Position numbers and translations under genes: made by a program
Shown here: positions 49,210-57,991 of the stretch, one piece after another
Position numbering within the stretch: position 1 is the first letter of the stretch
How the letters are laid out: each line of letters opens with the position of its first letter
Notes under the pieces: model-generated
Seen by the model: only the letters and a program-made list of their open reading frames with translations
Databases searched by the model: none
What the model was told of the DNA's origin: nothing
Source: Syntrophomonas zehnderi OL-4
GTDB lineage: Bacteria; Bacillota; Syntrophomonadia; Syntrophomonadales; Syntrophomonadaceae
Assembly (NCBI RefSeq): GCF_000983115.1
Contig: NZ_CGIH01000018.1
Location: forward strand, 1-64,000
Direction: 5' to 3'
Length of the DNA: 64,000 bases

Positions 49210-50764
49210 AAATGTCACCGTGATTCCGGCAAGAAAGCATACTCGCAAGAGCAAGGACGAGGAAAAACCGAAACTCCGCGTTGCTGCTTACTGCCGTGTT
49301 TCCACAGACAGCGATGAACAGGCTACCAGTTACGAAACGCAGATTGAACATTACACCGCCTACATACAAGGGCATCCTGACTGGGTGCTGGCGGGAATAT
49401 TTGCGGACGACGGCATCTCGGGCACCAACACCAAAAAGCGTGAGGAATTCAACCGGATGATTGACGAGTGTATGGCTGGTAATATCGATATGATTATTAC
49501 AAAGTCCATCAGCCGATTTGCCCGAAACACACTGGACTGTTTGAAATATATCCGTCAGCTCAAGGAGAAAAACATTCCCGTATATTTTGAAAAAGAAAAT
49601 ATAAACACCATGGATTCCAAGGGCGAAGTTCTGCTCACGATTATGGCATCCCTCGCCCAACAGGAAAGTCAGTCATTGAGCCAGAACGTAAAGCTGGGGT
49701 TACAATATCGCTACCAACAGGGTGAAATTCAAGTAAACTGCGCTCGGTTTCTCGGCTATACAAAGGATGAAAACAAGCGTCTCGTAGTCGTGCCCGAGGA
49801 AGCTGAAATCATCAAGCGCATTTACCGAGAATACCTTGAGGGTGCCAGTATGCTGAAAATCGCTCGCGGTTTGGAAGCAGACGGTATCCTTAACGGTGCG
49901 GGCAGGGAACGCTGGCATACAAGCAACATAAATCAGATCCTGCGAAACGAAAAGTACATCGGCGACGCTCTTTTACAGAAAACATATACGGTTGACTTCC
50001 TAACAAAAAAGCGGGTCAAGAACAACGGTATCGTTCCGCAGTACTATGTAGAAAATAGCCACGAAGCCATCATCCCGCGTGAAGTTTTCATGCAGGTGCA
50101 GGAGGAACTTGTTCGCCGCCGTATCGTCCACACCAGCCCGAACGGAAAGACCAGAACCTTCAGCAGCAATCACTGCTTTGCTCAGATAGTCATCTGCGGC
50201 AACTGCGGTGAAGTGTTCCGCAGGGTGCACTGGAACAACCGTGGTAAGAAATCCATCGTCTGGCGCTGTGTCAGCCGATTAGAAAACACCGGCCTTTTCT
50301 GCGATGCTCGCACGGTACCGGAAAGCACAATCGAGCAAGTGCTTGTCACCGCTATCAATCAGGCACTTTGCGATAAAGATTCTTTCTTCTCAACTCTACA
50401 GGATAACATTGCCACCATCATTACTCGTGAAGGTGACAAAGTCTTGGCAGATATCGATAAGCGGCTGGAAGAACTTCAAACGGAACTTCTGAAGCTTGCC
50501 ACCTCCAATGCCGATTATGATAAAGTCGGCGATGAGATTCATCGACTACGTGACCAAAAGCAAAAGCTACTTCTTGAAAGCGCTAACCGAGATGAGCTCA
50601 AAAAGCGCATAACTGACATGAGCGTATTCCTCAAGAAGCAATCCACCGCCCTCGCCGAATACGACGAGCAGCTTATCCGGCGGCTGATTGAAAAGGTCAC
50701 CATCTACGAGGACAAATTCACCGTGGAGTTCAAGTCTGGATTAACGGTGGATGTGGAGGGATAA
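49196..50764 (+). CDS. Large serine recombinase, second copy
   Basis: The 522-residue protein is parallel to the first copy: [20 protein letters not shown] (catalytic Ser), [47 protein letters not shown], zinc ribbon [17 protein letters not shown], and a C-terminal coiled coil ([20 protein letters not shown]). All functional regions appear present. It is the last plus-strand gene of the prophage, so the attachment site probably lies in the 87 bases after it. The two recombinases may act as a heteromeric pair. Confidence 0.93.
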   Translation: MAVSKNVTVIPARKHTRKSKDEEKPKLRVAAYCRVSTDSDEQATSYETQIEHYTAYIQGHPDWVLAGIFADDGISGTNTKKREEFNRMIDECMAGNIDMIITKSISRFARNTLDCLKYIRQLKEKNIPVYFEKENINTMDSKGEVLLTIMASLAQQESQSLSQNVKLGLQYRYQQGEIQVNCARFLGYTKDENKRLVVVPEEAEIIKRIYREYLEGASMLKIARGLEADGILNGAGRERWHTSNINQILRNEKYIGDALLQKTYTVDFLTKKRVKNNGIVPQYYVENSHEAIIPREVFMQVQEELVRRRIVHTSPNGKTRTFSSNHCFAQIVICGNCGEVFRRVHWNNRGKKSIVWRCVSRLENTGLFCDARTVPESTIEQVLVTAINQALCDKDSFFSTLQDNIATIITREGDKVLADIDKRLEELQTELLKLATSNADYDKVGDEIHRLRDQKQKLLLESANRDELKKRITDMSVFLKKQSTALAEYDEQLIRRLIEKVTIYEDKFTVEFKSGLTVDVEG

Positions 50765-50851
50765 AAGGCCAATAATCAACCTTAATAAATTGTAACGTGG
50801 AACGCTAACCTTTACTTTATATTATAAACATAATGGGAAGCTTAACAGCTT

Positions 50852-51457
50852 TCACGCTGCCTGTTGGAGGATTTCCTTTTGTATGTTCAGATAGTATTTA
50901 AGGTCGTCTGCGGTCTTGGCCTTGAAAGACTTTGGACGATTGATTAACTTTACATTGAAGCTGTTGGCCTGTGCCAAACGGATAGTGTAGTCAAAAATAT
51001 AGTGGATCAGCTCGCTGAGTTGCGATGCTGGTATGTGAAGGTCGATACTCTTGTTCGGATTATGTTTTTCGATTTTCTCGATGGCTCCAATCAAAGCATT
51101 AAGCTCCTCTATGGTAAGCTTTCCATCCCGTGCTACATCAAGATAGTCTTGAAGTGCTACTCCGAACTGCTTTTCGAGCTCACGCTGCTTCCGATGGGAT
51201 ACATAGCTGATTGTACCAACTACTGCTCCACCTATAATCAGGACTCCACCAACAACGAACGTTCCTTTCTTATGCTCCCGGATGAAATCAATGGCTTTGC
51301 TTGCACCTTCTTTAGCAGCATCAGCAACCGCAGGGATGTGTTTGACAACCCGTTTGTTATTAATATTTTTTGCCATGCCGCAGAGTTCCAATGCTCCTGC
51401 CTTGACACCAGCATACGTTTTTTCATCAATATTCAGGTAAATGGGTACAACCGGCAT
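50852..51457 (-). CDS. Single-pass membrane protein, unknown function
   Basis: The product has 201 residues. Residues 65-86 are a clear membrane segment (GTFVVGGVLIIGGAVVGTIS) preceded by a charged region (AIDFIREHKK) and followed by basic residues (SHRKQRELEKQFG), so the C-terminal domain is probably cytoplasmic. That domain is helical (LTIEELNALIGAIEKIEKHN, QLSELIHYIFDYTIRLAQAN). AAGGAG precedes the ATG. It is the third gene of the HEPN/DUF4238 operon, 87 bases after its neighbour. No family is recognised; its place suggests a membrane-linked effector or anchor. Confidence 0.65.
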   Translation of the reverse strand: MPVVPIYLNIDEKTYAGVKAGALELCGMAKNINNKRVVKHIPAVADAAKEGASKAIDFIREHKKGTFVVGGVLIIGGAVVGTISYVSHRKQRELEKQFGVALQDYLDVARDGKLTIEELNALIGAIEKIEKHNPNKSIDLHIPASQLSELIHYIFDYTIRLAQANSFNVKLINRPKSFKAKTADDLKYYLNIQKEILQQAA

Positions 51458-51544
51458 AGTCTCAGCTCCTTTACAGATTATTTGTCTGCTCTTTGAGTTC
51501 CTTTACCAGAGCATAACTTTAACATAATGGGAAACCTAAAGGTT

Positions 51545-52468
51545 TCATTTTCCTTTTCGTTCTTGGAATTGTTTCATCATGCCGACTGAGCGAGCGAATG
51601 CATGTTGGTAACACTGGCTAATCTGTTTTTTGTTTATTGAGGTAATGAAACCGATTTCTTTGCACGCATCCAGATCAATTAGTTGACAATCCTGATTTGA
51701 AAGTACTCCAAAGTAGGCTGACGGATGGACAGCACTTAAGAGCAGCTTTGGCGAAATCGGATAATAAACTATAGTAGTCGGCTTTATTAGGCCATTGGTA
51801 AATGGACGGGCGTTTTTCGTAATACTATTGATGAACATGACCGGGTTATCACTGGTTATGAATTCCATATTTCCTTGTATTCGATAGACAAGAATATCTC
51901 GGTTGCAAAGAATTCCAGCATATTTTGCAATTCTCTCCGAATCTAGCGTAACGTCCATAACCGTTCGCTTGAAGTAATATTCATCACTTGCGAATGCCTC
52001 AAGCAGCTTATTTTGTTCATTGTTAAGCGACCCAAACAAGGTTTTAGCTTTATCTATAGCTTCCGGCAGATAATCTGCATAAAGCTTTTGCTCATACTCT
52101 CGGCTTTGCTTTCCACGAAGTAGCTGTACAACCATAATAACCGCAAGCTGTGCCTTTTCTGAGGGACTTATAACGGTTGCTCCATTTTGTACTAAAATAT
52201 TTGTTTGAGAAATTAACTTTGTTAAAAGCTTCCCCATAAGTGGCTCTATACCAGAAGCATAGGCGCGTTCCCAGCAATAGGGATCATCAAGTTTTTCCAA
52301 TGTATAGAAATCATTTTCTACACCTACAGCACGAACTCCAGTCGTAAATATCCGGTGTTCACGCTTGTCCATCACTGCAATACAACCGTGTAAATCACAG
52401 AAGTTCCTCAAATACACCTTGGGAACATGATGCTGTCTGGTAGGCTTGTTTTTTCCGATCTTTTTCAC
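51545..52468 (-). CDS. DUF4238 family protein
   Basis: The 307-residue protein carries the DUF4238 signature RQHHVPKVYLRNFCD at the N-terminus, FITSDNPVMFINS in the middle, and TTIVYYPISPKLLLSA near residue 245. The family's paired histidines and the Ser-Asp-Asn-Pro motif suggest an enzyme, but its activity is not known to me. A GTG start at 52468 follows AAGGAGC. It lies 21 bases after the HEPN/zinc-ribbon gene, so the two are co-transcribed. I recall DUF4238 proteins being listed among defence candidates but cannot verify this here. Confidence 0.82.
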   Translation of the reverse strand: MKKIGKNKPTRQHHVPKVYLRNFCDLHGCIAVMDKREHRIFTTGVRAVGVENDFYTLEKLDDPYCWERAYASGIEPLMGKLLTKLISQTNILVQNGATVISPSEKAQLAVIMVVQLLRGKQSREYEQKLYADYLPEAIDKAKTLFGSLNNEQNKLLEAFASDEYYFKRTVMDVTLDSERIAKYAGILCNRDILVYRIQGNMEFITSDNPVMFINSITKNARPFTNGLIKPTTIVYYPISPKLLLSAVHPSAYFGVLSNQDCQLIDLDACKEIGFITSINKKQISQCYQHAFARSVGMMKQFQERKGK

Positions 52469-52489
52469 CTCAATTCTGCTCCTTTTTAC

Positions 52490-54268
52490 TCACTGTTTAT
52501 CTATATAAGCGGCGCATGAGGGACAGAATCCGTGCTCAACCGAATCCGCATCTACCAATTCGCCGCAACGTTCACATTTCACCAGTTCATTTTCATATCC
52601 ACAATAACAGCACCGACTTATAGGTAGGAAAGTTTCATTGATGGATACGCCAAACTTTCCACATTGCTCACATGGAAAGTCAGCGACAAACTGTACTGCA
52701 CCCTTGTTTTCGTATGCAAGCGCGTCCAACTTTGCTGGATAAGGATTCAAAGACTCAATGGCAGCAAACAATTCATCTCGAAAATCGTCCAGTTCTGAAG
52801 TATCATACTCAGAACTATCGGTGGCTACCATAATGCATTCTTCACCTTCACAGCCATCTCCATTATGAAAACGGACTTCTGCCTTACAGACGTCTTCTCC
52901 AGTTCCGTTTTTTAGAACTATATAACATGTGCTGTCTTCACCGAGGTCATCATCGATAGAATACTCCGCTATAATTTCAATTCTTGCACTGCCATCCTCC
53001 ACTGCCGGGCATGATATCGAGAAAACGATCTCCCCCTCAGTGGGTGTGGTGAAATCGGAAATTTCATAACAAACATCTAAATGATACCGTTGAAAGACGG
53101 CATCGAAAAGTTCATGCAGAACTTCATCAAACCAGTATTTGATTCCTTTTTCGTCCAGTATATCCATCCCGGTTTCGCTCGCTAGTCGATCACGATAATA
53201 CTCGCGCTTGTATTCAGCATCTTCATGTTCCACTTCCCATGTTTGAAGTACTTCGTCTGATGTTTCTTCAAGCTCAAACTTAGCATCAGCTGATAAGATG
53301 AGGGAGTCAAATACCTTAAAATCCTTAAGAATTATCTGATAGGAACTCCATGACAACACTTTACTATGGGCAATATGATTCCGATCTTCAATGAAGTCGT
53401 GGGCTGCCGTTTTGAAGGCAATTGTATCATCAATGTATGGGGCGAAAAGATCATCCCATATTTTTTTATCCACAGTTCTTCGAGCTTTAATGTAATCAGC
53501 TATAAAACTACCTGCGACTTTTTGTTTGACTCCCAGCTCCTGAACCTTTGTATAATCCTCTCGGCTCAGAATAACATCCTCCTTGAATATAATACCATCA
53601 AATATAACCCCTAACAAAGTTTCAAGCGTCATAGAGAGAAAATCCGTGTTGATGTTGTCAAACTCTGGAACACGCTGGATGAACTTTTCCGTCAGATTCT
53701 TTACCGATTCAGCATTTTTTTCTAATCCGGCTTTATTTATCCAGTTAACACCAAGGAAGTGAATAAGTACTTTGCTTGCGAAAGCCCTCAGGTTATTTTC
53801 AACTATGAATGCCTTCTCAAAGGCTTCTTTACACAGAATAGCCGATTGCTCATCCTCAAGCCAAGTGCATACTTGCCAATCAACGAGAAGTCGGTTTTTC
53901 AGCGCAATTTTAAGATCTTCAAGCTGTTTGTCATAACACTCCGTTTCTGGCGCCGTGATGGTGATTTCCAGACGAGCCACTTCACCGTTATAGGTGTTAA
54001 TAGCGAAGGAGACATTGTATTCCAAACCAACTGTTGAAGAGAGTGTGAACATCTCATTTGCAATGCGCTCACGAGAGCCAAGGTATTTCTGATTTGCACA
54101 TTCTGATGGGGTGAGGACTTTAAGCACGTCCGCTACAACGGTCTTGCAGTAAACATCACCATGGTAATTCTCTTCTCGGAATTCTCCAAATTCTTCGGAA
54201 TGCTTCACCGTCCATGTATACAGATGATTCATATTCTTAATTCCGTCCATTGAAAAACATATACGCAT
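52490..54268 (-). CDS. HEPN (Swt1-like) protein with C-terminal zinc ribbons
   Basis: A protein of about 592 residues. The first 140 residues are beta-rich (MRICFSMDGIKNMNHLY). A helical region contains ENNLRAFASKVLIHFLGVNW and ends DFIEDRNHIAHSKVL, with the RNxxxH motif of HEPN ribonucleases; the pair of motifs and their spacing recall the Swt1-type HEPN domain. Beta-rich segments follow, then two or more C-x-x-C zinc ribbons (CEQCGKFG, CCYCGYE, CERCGE, CPSCAAYI). Start 54268 is preferred to 54295 because GAGAGG precedes it. It is likely an RNA-cleaving or RNA-sensing effector leading the three-gene operon; this is inference. Confidence 0.72.
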   Translation of the reverse strand: MRICFSMDGIKNMNHLYTWTVKHSEEFGEFREENYHGDVYCKTVVADVLKVLTPSECANQKYLGSRERIANEMFTLSSTVGLEYNVSFAINTYNGEVARLEITITAPETECYDKQLEDLKIALKNRLLVDWQVCTWLEDEQSAILCKEAFEKAFIVENNLRAFASKVLIHFLGVNWINKAGLEKNAESVKNLTEKFIQRVPEFDNINTDFLSMTLETLLGVIFDGIIFKEDVILSREDYTKVQELGVKQKVAGSFIADYIKARRTVDKKIWDDLFAPYIDDTIAFKTAAHDFIEDRNHIAHSKVLSWSSYQIILKDFKVFDSLILSADAKFELEETSDEVLQTWEVEHEDAEYKREYYRDRLASETGMDILDEKGIKYWFDEVLHELFDAVFQRYHLDVCYEISDFTTPTEGEIVFSISCPAVEDGSARIEIIAEYSIDDDLGEDSTCYIVLKNGTGEDVCKAEVRFHNGDGCEGEECIMVATDSSEYDTSELDDFRDELFAAIESLNPYPAKLDALAYENKGAVQFVADFPCEQCGKFGVSINETFLPISRCCYCGYENELVKCERCGELVDADSVEHGFCPSCAAYIDKQ

Positions 54269-54409
54269 TCTACTGTTCGCCTCTCTTTCCCCCATGCTAT
54301 TTGTTTATTGATCTTTTGATGCTATTACCTAAAAAACGTTTGACTTTTTCAGACGCATAATTTCGCCAAATTGCTATAACAAAGTAACTGTATCGGATTT
54401 CATTTTAAC

Positions 54410-54526
54410 ATCCAACCTGACCACACAACCTCAAAAAAAATCCGAAAAAACATCTAAATCGTCCACTCGCGAAGGCTGACATCTAACCTGTACACTCACC
54501 GAGCACTGACATCTAACCTGACCACT
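54410..54526. repeat. Four IS21-like end repeats without transposase
   Basis: Near-identical copies of ACATCTAACCTG-CCACT occur at about 54410, 54450, 54479 and 54509, spaced 28-40 bases. Clustered short repeats of this kind are typical of the ends of IS21-family elements. No istA/istB genes are within the window, so this is an isolated end or relic. The rest of the gap 54296-54738 has no gene. Confidence 0.4.
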
Positions 54527-54614
54527 TAACTATCAAATACTGCCTTTCTGGACTTGTTCCCGCGAAGCGAAAAAATCTCGTTTTCGCTCAATGGGTTTAG
54601 TGCCCATATGTTCG

Positions 54615-54640
54615 AAAAGCCTTGATTTATAAGGCTTTTT
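54615..54640. terminator. Symmetric terminator-like hairpin
   Basis: AAAAGCCTT (54615-54623) pairs with AAGGCTTTT (54631-54639) across a seven-base loop and is followed by T. Its symmetry allows termination in both directions, between the Arr gene and the HEPN operon. Confidence 0.6.
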
Positions 54641-54738
54641 CACACCCTCACTCTTTCACCCTTGACATCAAAACTACCGTCTCAACATGGCTCGTTCTCG
54701 GAATATATCGACCTTTAACCATCACACCATGAATTCGT

Positions 54739-55488
54739 TTAGTTAATAATTTCACCTTTGTTTTTAGTTGTTTTTTCACGCCAATTTCGTTGCTCAGTAG
54801 TTGTCAGTTTCGTCCACTCTGTTTCTTCACCAATAATTCTTAAAGGTTCTTTCGTTCGATAAGAACGCGTTAAGTTACCAGGGAATTTTTTGTCAGTAAC
54901 ATTGGGATCGTTTTCAAATTCACCTGTTGGTTCTATTATATAAATGCGTTCTCTTCCTTCTCCTTTTGCTAATGCTGCGGCAATTCCCGCACCATTGACA
55001 TTAGCAGTGAAATAAATATGGTTCATTGTAAGCCCGGGTTTGTAATTTGAAATTCCACCCGCTGTTAGTAAATCACCAACTTTCAAATCTGCCTTTGTCC
55101 CATGGTAAAATGGCCCTACATCAGAAGGTGTCCCTTTAGCTGAATTTGACAATTCATAATTTCTTTTTGCATTCTCAGAATCACCCAACTCCTCATAACA
55201 TTTGGCAACGTTTAAATATAACGTTGGATATGCGCTTTTAACACTAACCTCATTTATCTTTTGTGCACACTGTAGAGATGTTTCCATCCATTTTATTTTT
55301 TCTTTTATACTCTTTTGTAGACGAGCTATATGATAAGCTGCAATAAATCTTTCATAATCGTCCGTTGCTTCGTACCATGCTTTATGGAACATCGTGATTG
55401 CATCTTCAATGTTTCCGCTGTCCTCCAATCCCATCCCACTCATGCAGAGTTTAATAATAGCGTTATTGGGATCAAATTTTATATCCAT
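54739..55488 (-). CDS. arr: TPR-Arr fusion: rifamycin NAD-dependent ADP-ribosyltransferase
   Basis: The 249-residue protein has a helical, TPR-like N-terminal half (residues 1-120: AITMFHKAWYEATDDYERFI, YPTLYLNVAKCYEELGDSEN) and a complete Arr domain (residues 125-240: FYHGTKADLKVGDLLTAG, HIYFTANVNGAGIAAALAKG, RIYIIEPTGEF, DKKFPGN). His129, Tyr159 and Asp194 have exactly the 30- and 35-residue spacing of the catalytic His19, Tyr49 and Asp84 of the mycobacterial enzyme. It should inactivate rifampicin by ADP-ribosylation. The TPR fusion is unusual, as free Arr proteins are about 140 residues. ATGGAGG lies upstream. Confidence 0.85.
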   Translation of the reverse strand: MDIKFDPNNAIIKLCMSGMGLEDSGNIEDAITMFHKAWYEATDDYERFIAAYHIARLQKSIKEKIKWMETSLQCAQKINEVSVKSAYPTLYLNVAKCYEELGDSENAKRNYELSNSAKGTPSDVGPFYHGTKADLKVGDLLTAGGISNYKPGLTMNHIYFTANVNGAGIAAALAKGEGRERIYIIEPTGEFENDPNVTDKKFPGNLTRSYRTKEPLRIIGEETEWTKLTTTEQRNWREKTTKNKGEIIN

Positions 55489-55764
55489 CTATTTTTACCT
55501 CCATATTACTTGATTGTTGTTTTTATCCGGAAATCGACTTAGCAAAGATCTTCTCAATTGGCTTGCCTTTTGTTGACATGAGGCTTATGATAGATACTTT
55601 TTACGTGACCTGCTGGAAAAGTTCCCCAATAATTTAGTTAACCTGCCGCAAATGCAAATAATAGTTCAACGCTTTGGCAGATGAATAAACGAATTAGATA
55701 ATAATAGAAAAAACGAGCAGCATTCTAAAATCCTGATAAGGTATAATAAATTTCGCAAATTGGG

Positions 55765-55788
55765 AAACCCGTCGAAATCGACGGGTTT
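55765..55788 (-). terminator. Perfect palindrome terminator downstream of the tRNA fragment
   Basis: AAACCCGTCGA (55765-55775) and TCGACGGGTTT (55778-55788) are perfect complements with a two-base centre, lying just downstream of the minus-strand tRNA-Thr 3' end. It probably served the original tRNA gene. Confidence 0.65.
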
Positions 55789-55825
55789 GACACCGCGCAA
55801 ACTTGTGCGGCTGCTTGTTTTAAAG

Positions 55826-55873
55826 TGGAGCCGATGGGCGGATTCGAACCGCCGGCCTGCTGATTACGAATCA
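55826..55873 (-). tRNA. 3' half of tRNA-Thr(CGT), integration scar
   Basis: On the minus strand the sequence runs TGATTCGTAATCAGC, then the variable loop, a proper T arm (GGCGGTTCGAATCCGCC) and ATCGGCTCCA, giving a CGT anticodon and encoded CCA. Upstream (above 55874) the D arm and 5' acceptor strand are missing and replaced by AT-rich DNA. This is what remains at the far end of an element that integrated into the tRNA's 3' part. It is not a functional gene by itself. Confidence 0.8.
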
Positions 55874-56364
55874 ATAATGGGGGTATAAAAGGCAATAAAA
55901 GCAAATCAATAAATACTAATATATCTCCTAAACGTCGGCTTTTGTAAGCAATAATAAATACCCGTCTGTCAAAGCCGAAAAAAGTAAAAAAATAAACCCG
56001 GTAGCAATTCGGTAGCAAAATACTAAACCAGCAAACGCCGAATATCAGCATACTGGAAGCTATTTTTGTAGCAAACCACTAATCTTAATAAATTCAATCC
56101 TTAATTACTTCTAAAAACTACCTAAACATATCGCGCGACTTTTATCACGCGCGCGTGACATGCGCGTGATATACAATTCTTAACCCTAATCTATTCATAA
56201 AGCATCCTACAGGGAAAACATATTTTCCAAAGCACGAATATTGAAACCTCGCAAGTTCCCTCTTTTGAACTATTCGGATTTTCCGAATAGTTGCCAAGTG
56301 TTTTAATTGACTGTCATCATATATGTTTTTAACATTTAAAAATTATAAACCCTGATCCGGCTTT
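55874..56364. other. AT-rich non-coding edge of the tRNA-linked island
   Basis: No supported gene lies between the tRNA fragment and the BRO-N gene. The stretch is AT-rich and contains two GGTAGCAA repeats near 56000-56020, CACGCGCGCGTGACATGCGCGTG near 56145, and a short palindrome ACTATTCGGATTTTCCGAATAGT near 56270. The region 55489-55764 before the tRNA likewise has no gene. Attachment-site arms or a decayed integrase end are possible. Confidence 0.5.
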
Positions 56365-57189
56365 CTACTCTTCAATTTCTTTGATTCCTTTGGCATTTTT
56401 GGAGGTAACCACTTTCTTGCCGGTCCTTTGTTCGATTTCCCGGCGGGCATTTCCGGCTACAGTTCCGCCTTGCCGGGCTATTTCTTGATTATCTGCAAAG
56501 CTCTGCGGCTCTTTTTCTTTTGATATTTCGGTGGTAGTCGCTTCTGCCAGCATATTCAGCACCAATTCCAGATTGGTCATATTGTCGCGCAGGTTTTCCT
56601 TCGTTAACGATTTTAAGCGCTTATATTCTCTGGTGTTATGACCAGACCAGGCTTTAGTAATTTCATCGGTCAGGATGGCATATTCCAGGCCCTTTTTTAC
56701 ACCTCTGTTATCCCATTCATCAGTCAGTTCTTTGCGTACCTCGATGCTTTTCAGTCGTTGATTGATCCATGCATTGGAATAACCTTTTTTAAGATAAGTT
56801 TCCAAGGCACGGTCAATAGCCAGCTCAGGATCAGCCGTCTCATTGATGCGCTCATTGCCGACCTGGGCCAGCCACATTTTAAACGGTTCAGCATTTGGTG
56901 AAGGAATGGATTGAATAAGCCTTAAAATCTGTTCGGTATCAGCCACATCGGTATTACGCATTTTCCCATCTGCGGCAATCATTTTCAAAGCGTGACAATT
57001 CGTCACACTTTCATTTCCTTCCTTCTTCAGACGCTCTTTTAGTTTACGCCAATATGCCGATGGATTAATACTTTCGGTCAAAACTGCAATTACATCCACA
57101 ATTGAAAAAAACCACTTCTCCTGTTCATCATCCCACAAAACGCGAATTCTTCGATCGTTAAATAGTCTGATGGTGTTGTCCTGAGTCAT
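56365..57189 (-). CDS. BRO-N domain (phage antirepressor-like) protein
   Basis: The 274-residue protein has a BRO-N domain at residues 3-100: TIRLFNDRRIRVLWDDEQEK, WFFSIVDVIAVLTESINPSA, YWRKLKERLKKEGNE and CHALKMIAADGKMRNTDVA. The C-terminal half is helical and charged (EYAILTDEITKAWSGHNTRE, ending NARREIEQRTGKKVV). ATG 57189 follows GGGGAGG; a GTG at 57204 is less likely. Such proteins are known as prophage antirepressors, but stand-alone copies are common on bacterial islands. No phage genes adjoin it here. Confidence 0.88.
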   Translation of the reverse strand: MTQDNTIRLFNDRRIRVLWDDEQEKWFFSIVDVIAVLTESINPSAYWRKLKERLKKEGNESVTNCHALKMIAADGKMRNTDVADTEQILRLIQSIPSPNAEPFKMWLAQVGNERINETADPELAIDRALETYLKKGYSNAWINQRLKSIEVRKELTDEWDNRGVKKGLEYAILTDEITKAWSGHNTREYKRLKSLTKENLRDNMTNLELVLNMLAEATTTEISKEKEPQSFADNQEIARQGGTVAGNARREIEQRTGKKVVTSKNAKGIKEIEE

Positions 57190-57310
57190 TTCATTCCTCC
57201 CCACCTTTCTGTCTCTCCATTTCCCTTTATATAGTAGAAAAGCCCTTCAGAAGAACGGCAGTAATACTTCAATCCCTCAATAATCTAGAAGATGACCATT
57301 CAGGAATAAA

Positions 57311-57991
57311 TCACGCAAACTTTCTATTCGGCACTTGGATATGTATCACATTTCTCTCTTCTCCAAGGATTGTCTCTGGAAAAGCATCATTAAATTGCCT
57401 TATCTTTTCGCAGAACTCTAAATAAGCAGTATTATAGAAATTCCTTAGAATAAAGCTGATAAAAGTTAATGGAGTTAAAGGCGAACTGACAGGAATGCGA
57501 CAATTAGCATATTGTCCTAGCGTTAAATGAGAAAGCGGATGATCAAGTTCTACTGTGACTCCCTCTCGGGAATCATAATCAAATCTCAGCGGAAATGGGA
57601 CAACATTTTTCTTTATGATATCAGCATACATCTCATCATTTTCATATATTTCAGGGTTGTTCTGGTATTCCTCCAAATTGGGCGATGGATAAAATGCTAG
57701 TCGGTGGCTACTTAAATCACCATTTATAAAGCGGTACGACATTTGTATCAATGCCCCATCAATCATTTTCAGATTATAAGCTTCAACACGTTCCAATTCA
57801 TCATATATTTCTTTATAAGGCAAGTTTTTCAACACAATGCTTAAGTCATTATCATGACTGAAACCAATTTCCTTAGTATGACCAGCCGTATCCCTTATTG
57901 AAGGGAAGTTTTGGTGGTTACAAAGACTTAAACTAATTAAATCTTCAGTAAGCTGTTGCACTTGGTTACGAATACTCTCAGGTGTAGGCAT
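57311..57991 (-). CDS. DUF2290 family protein
   Basis: The 226-residue protein carries the DUF2290 signature: RLAFYPSPNLEEYQNN, VVPFPLRFDYDSREGV, HPLSHLTLGQYANCRIPVSS and PLTPLTFISFILRNFYNTAY. Its ATG shares one base with the stop of the helicase gene (TAATG), so the two form a coupled pair. No catalytic residues are evident. The tight link to a nuclease-helicase suggests a partner or sensor in a two-gene defence-like system. Confidence 0.85.
   Translation of the reverse strand: MPTPESIRNQVQQLTEDLISLSLCNHQNFPSIRDTAGHTKEIGFSHDNDLSIVLKNLPYKEIYDELERVEAYNLKMIDGALIQMSYRFINGDLSSHRLAFYPSPNLEEYQNNPEIYENDEMYADIIKKNVVPFPLRFDYDSREGVTVELDHPLSHLTLGQYANCRIPVSSPLTPLTFISFILRNFYNTAYLEFCEKIRQFNDAFPETILGEERNVIHIQVPNRKFA

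Larger units (their letters stand above)
12830..50770 (+). mobile_element. Siphovirus-type prophage (boundaries approximate)
   Basis: A continuous plus-strand block carries early replication genes, HNH/terminase, head, connector, tail, lysis and serine recombinase genes in phage order. The flanking genes are on the opposite strand and unrelated. No direct repeat marking attL/attR was found by eye at either end; large serine recombinases use short cores that need a comparison genome. No phage repressor was recognised. The 12755-13039 stretch contains no gene, only AT-rich DNA and leader hairpins. All structural genes appear intact apart from one baseplate-gene remnant. Confidence 0.85.

Noticed and set aside
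55725-56051. 108-codon minus-strand frame over the tRNA fragment
   Set aside because: It reads straight through the tRNA-Thr 3' half and its terminator, so it is a by-product of RNA-gene sequence.
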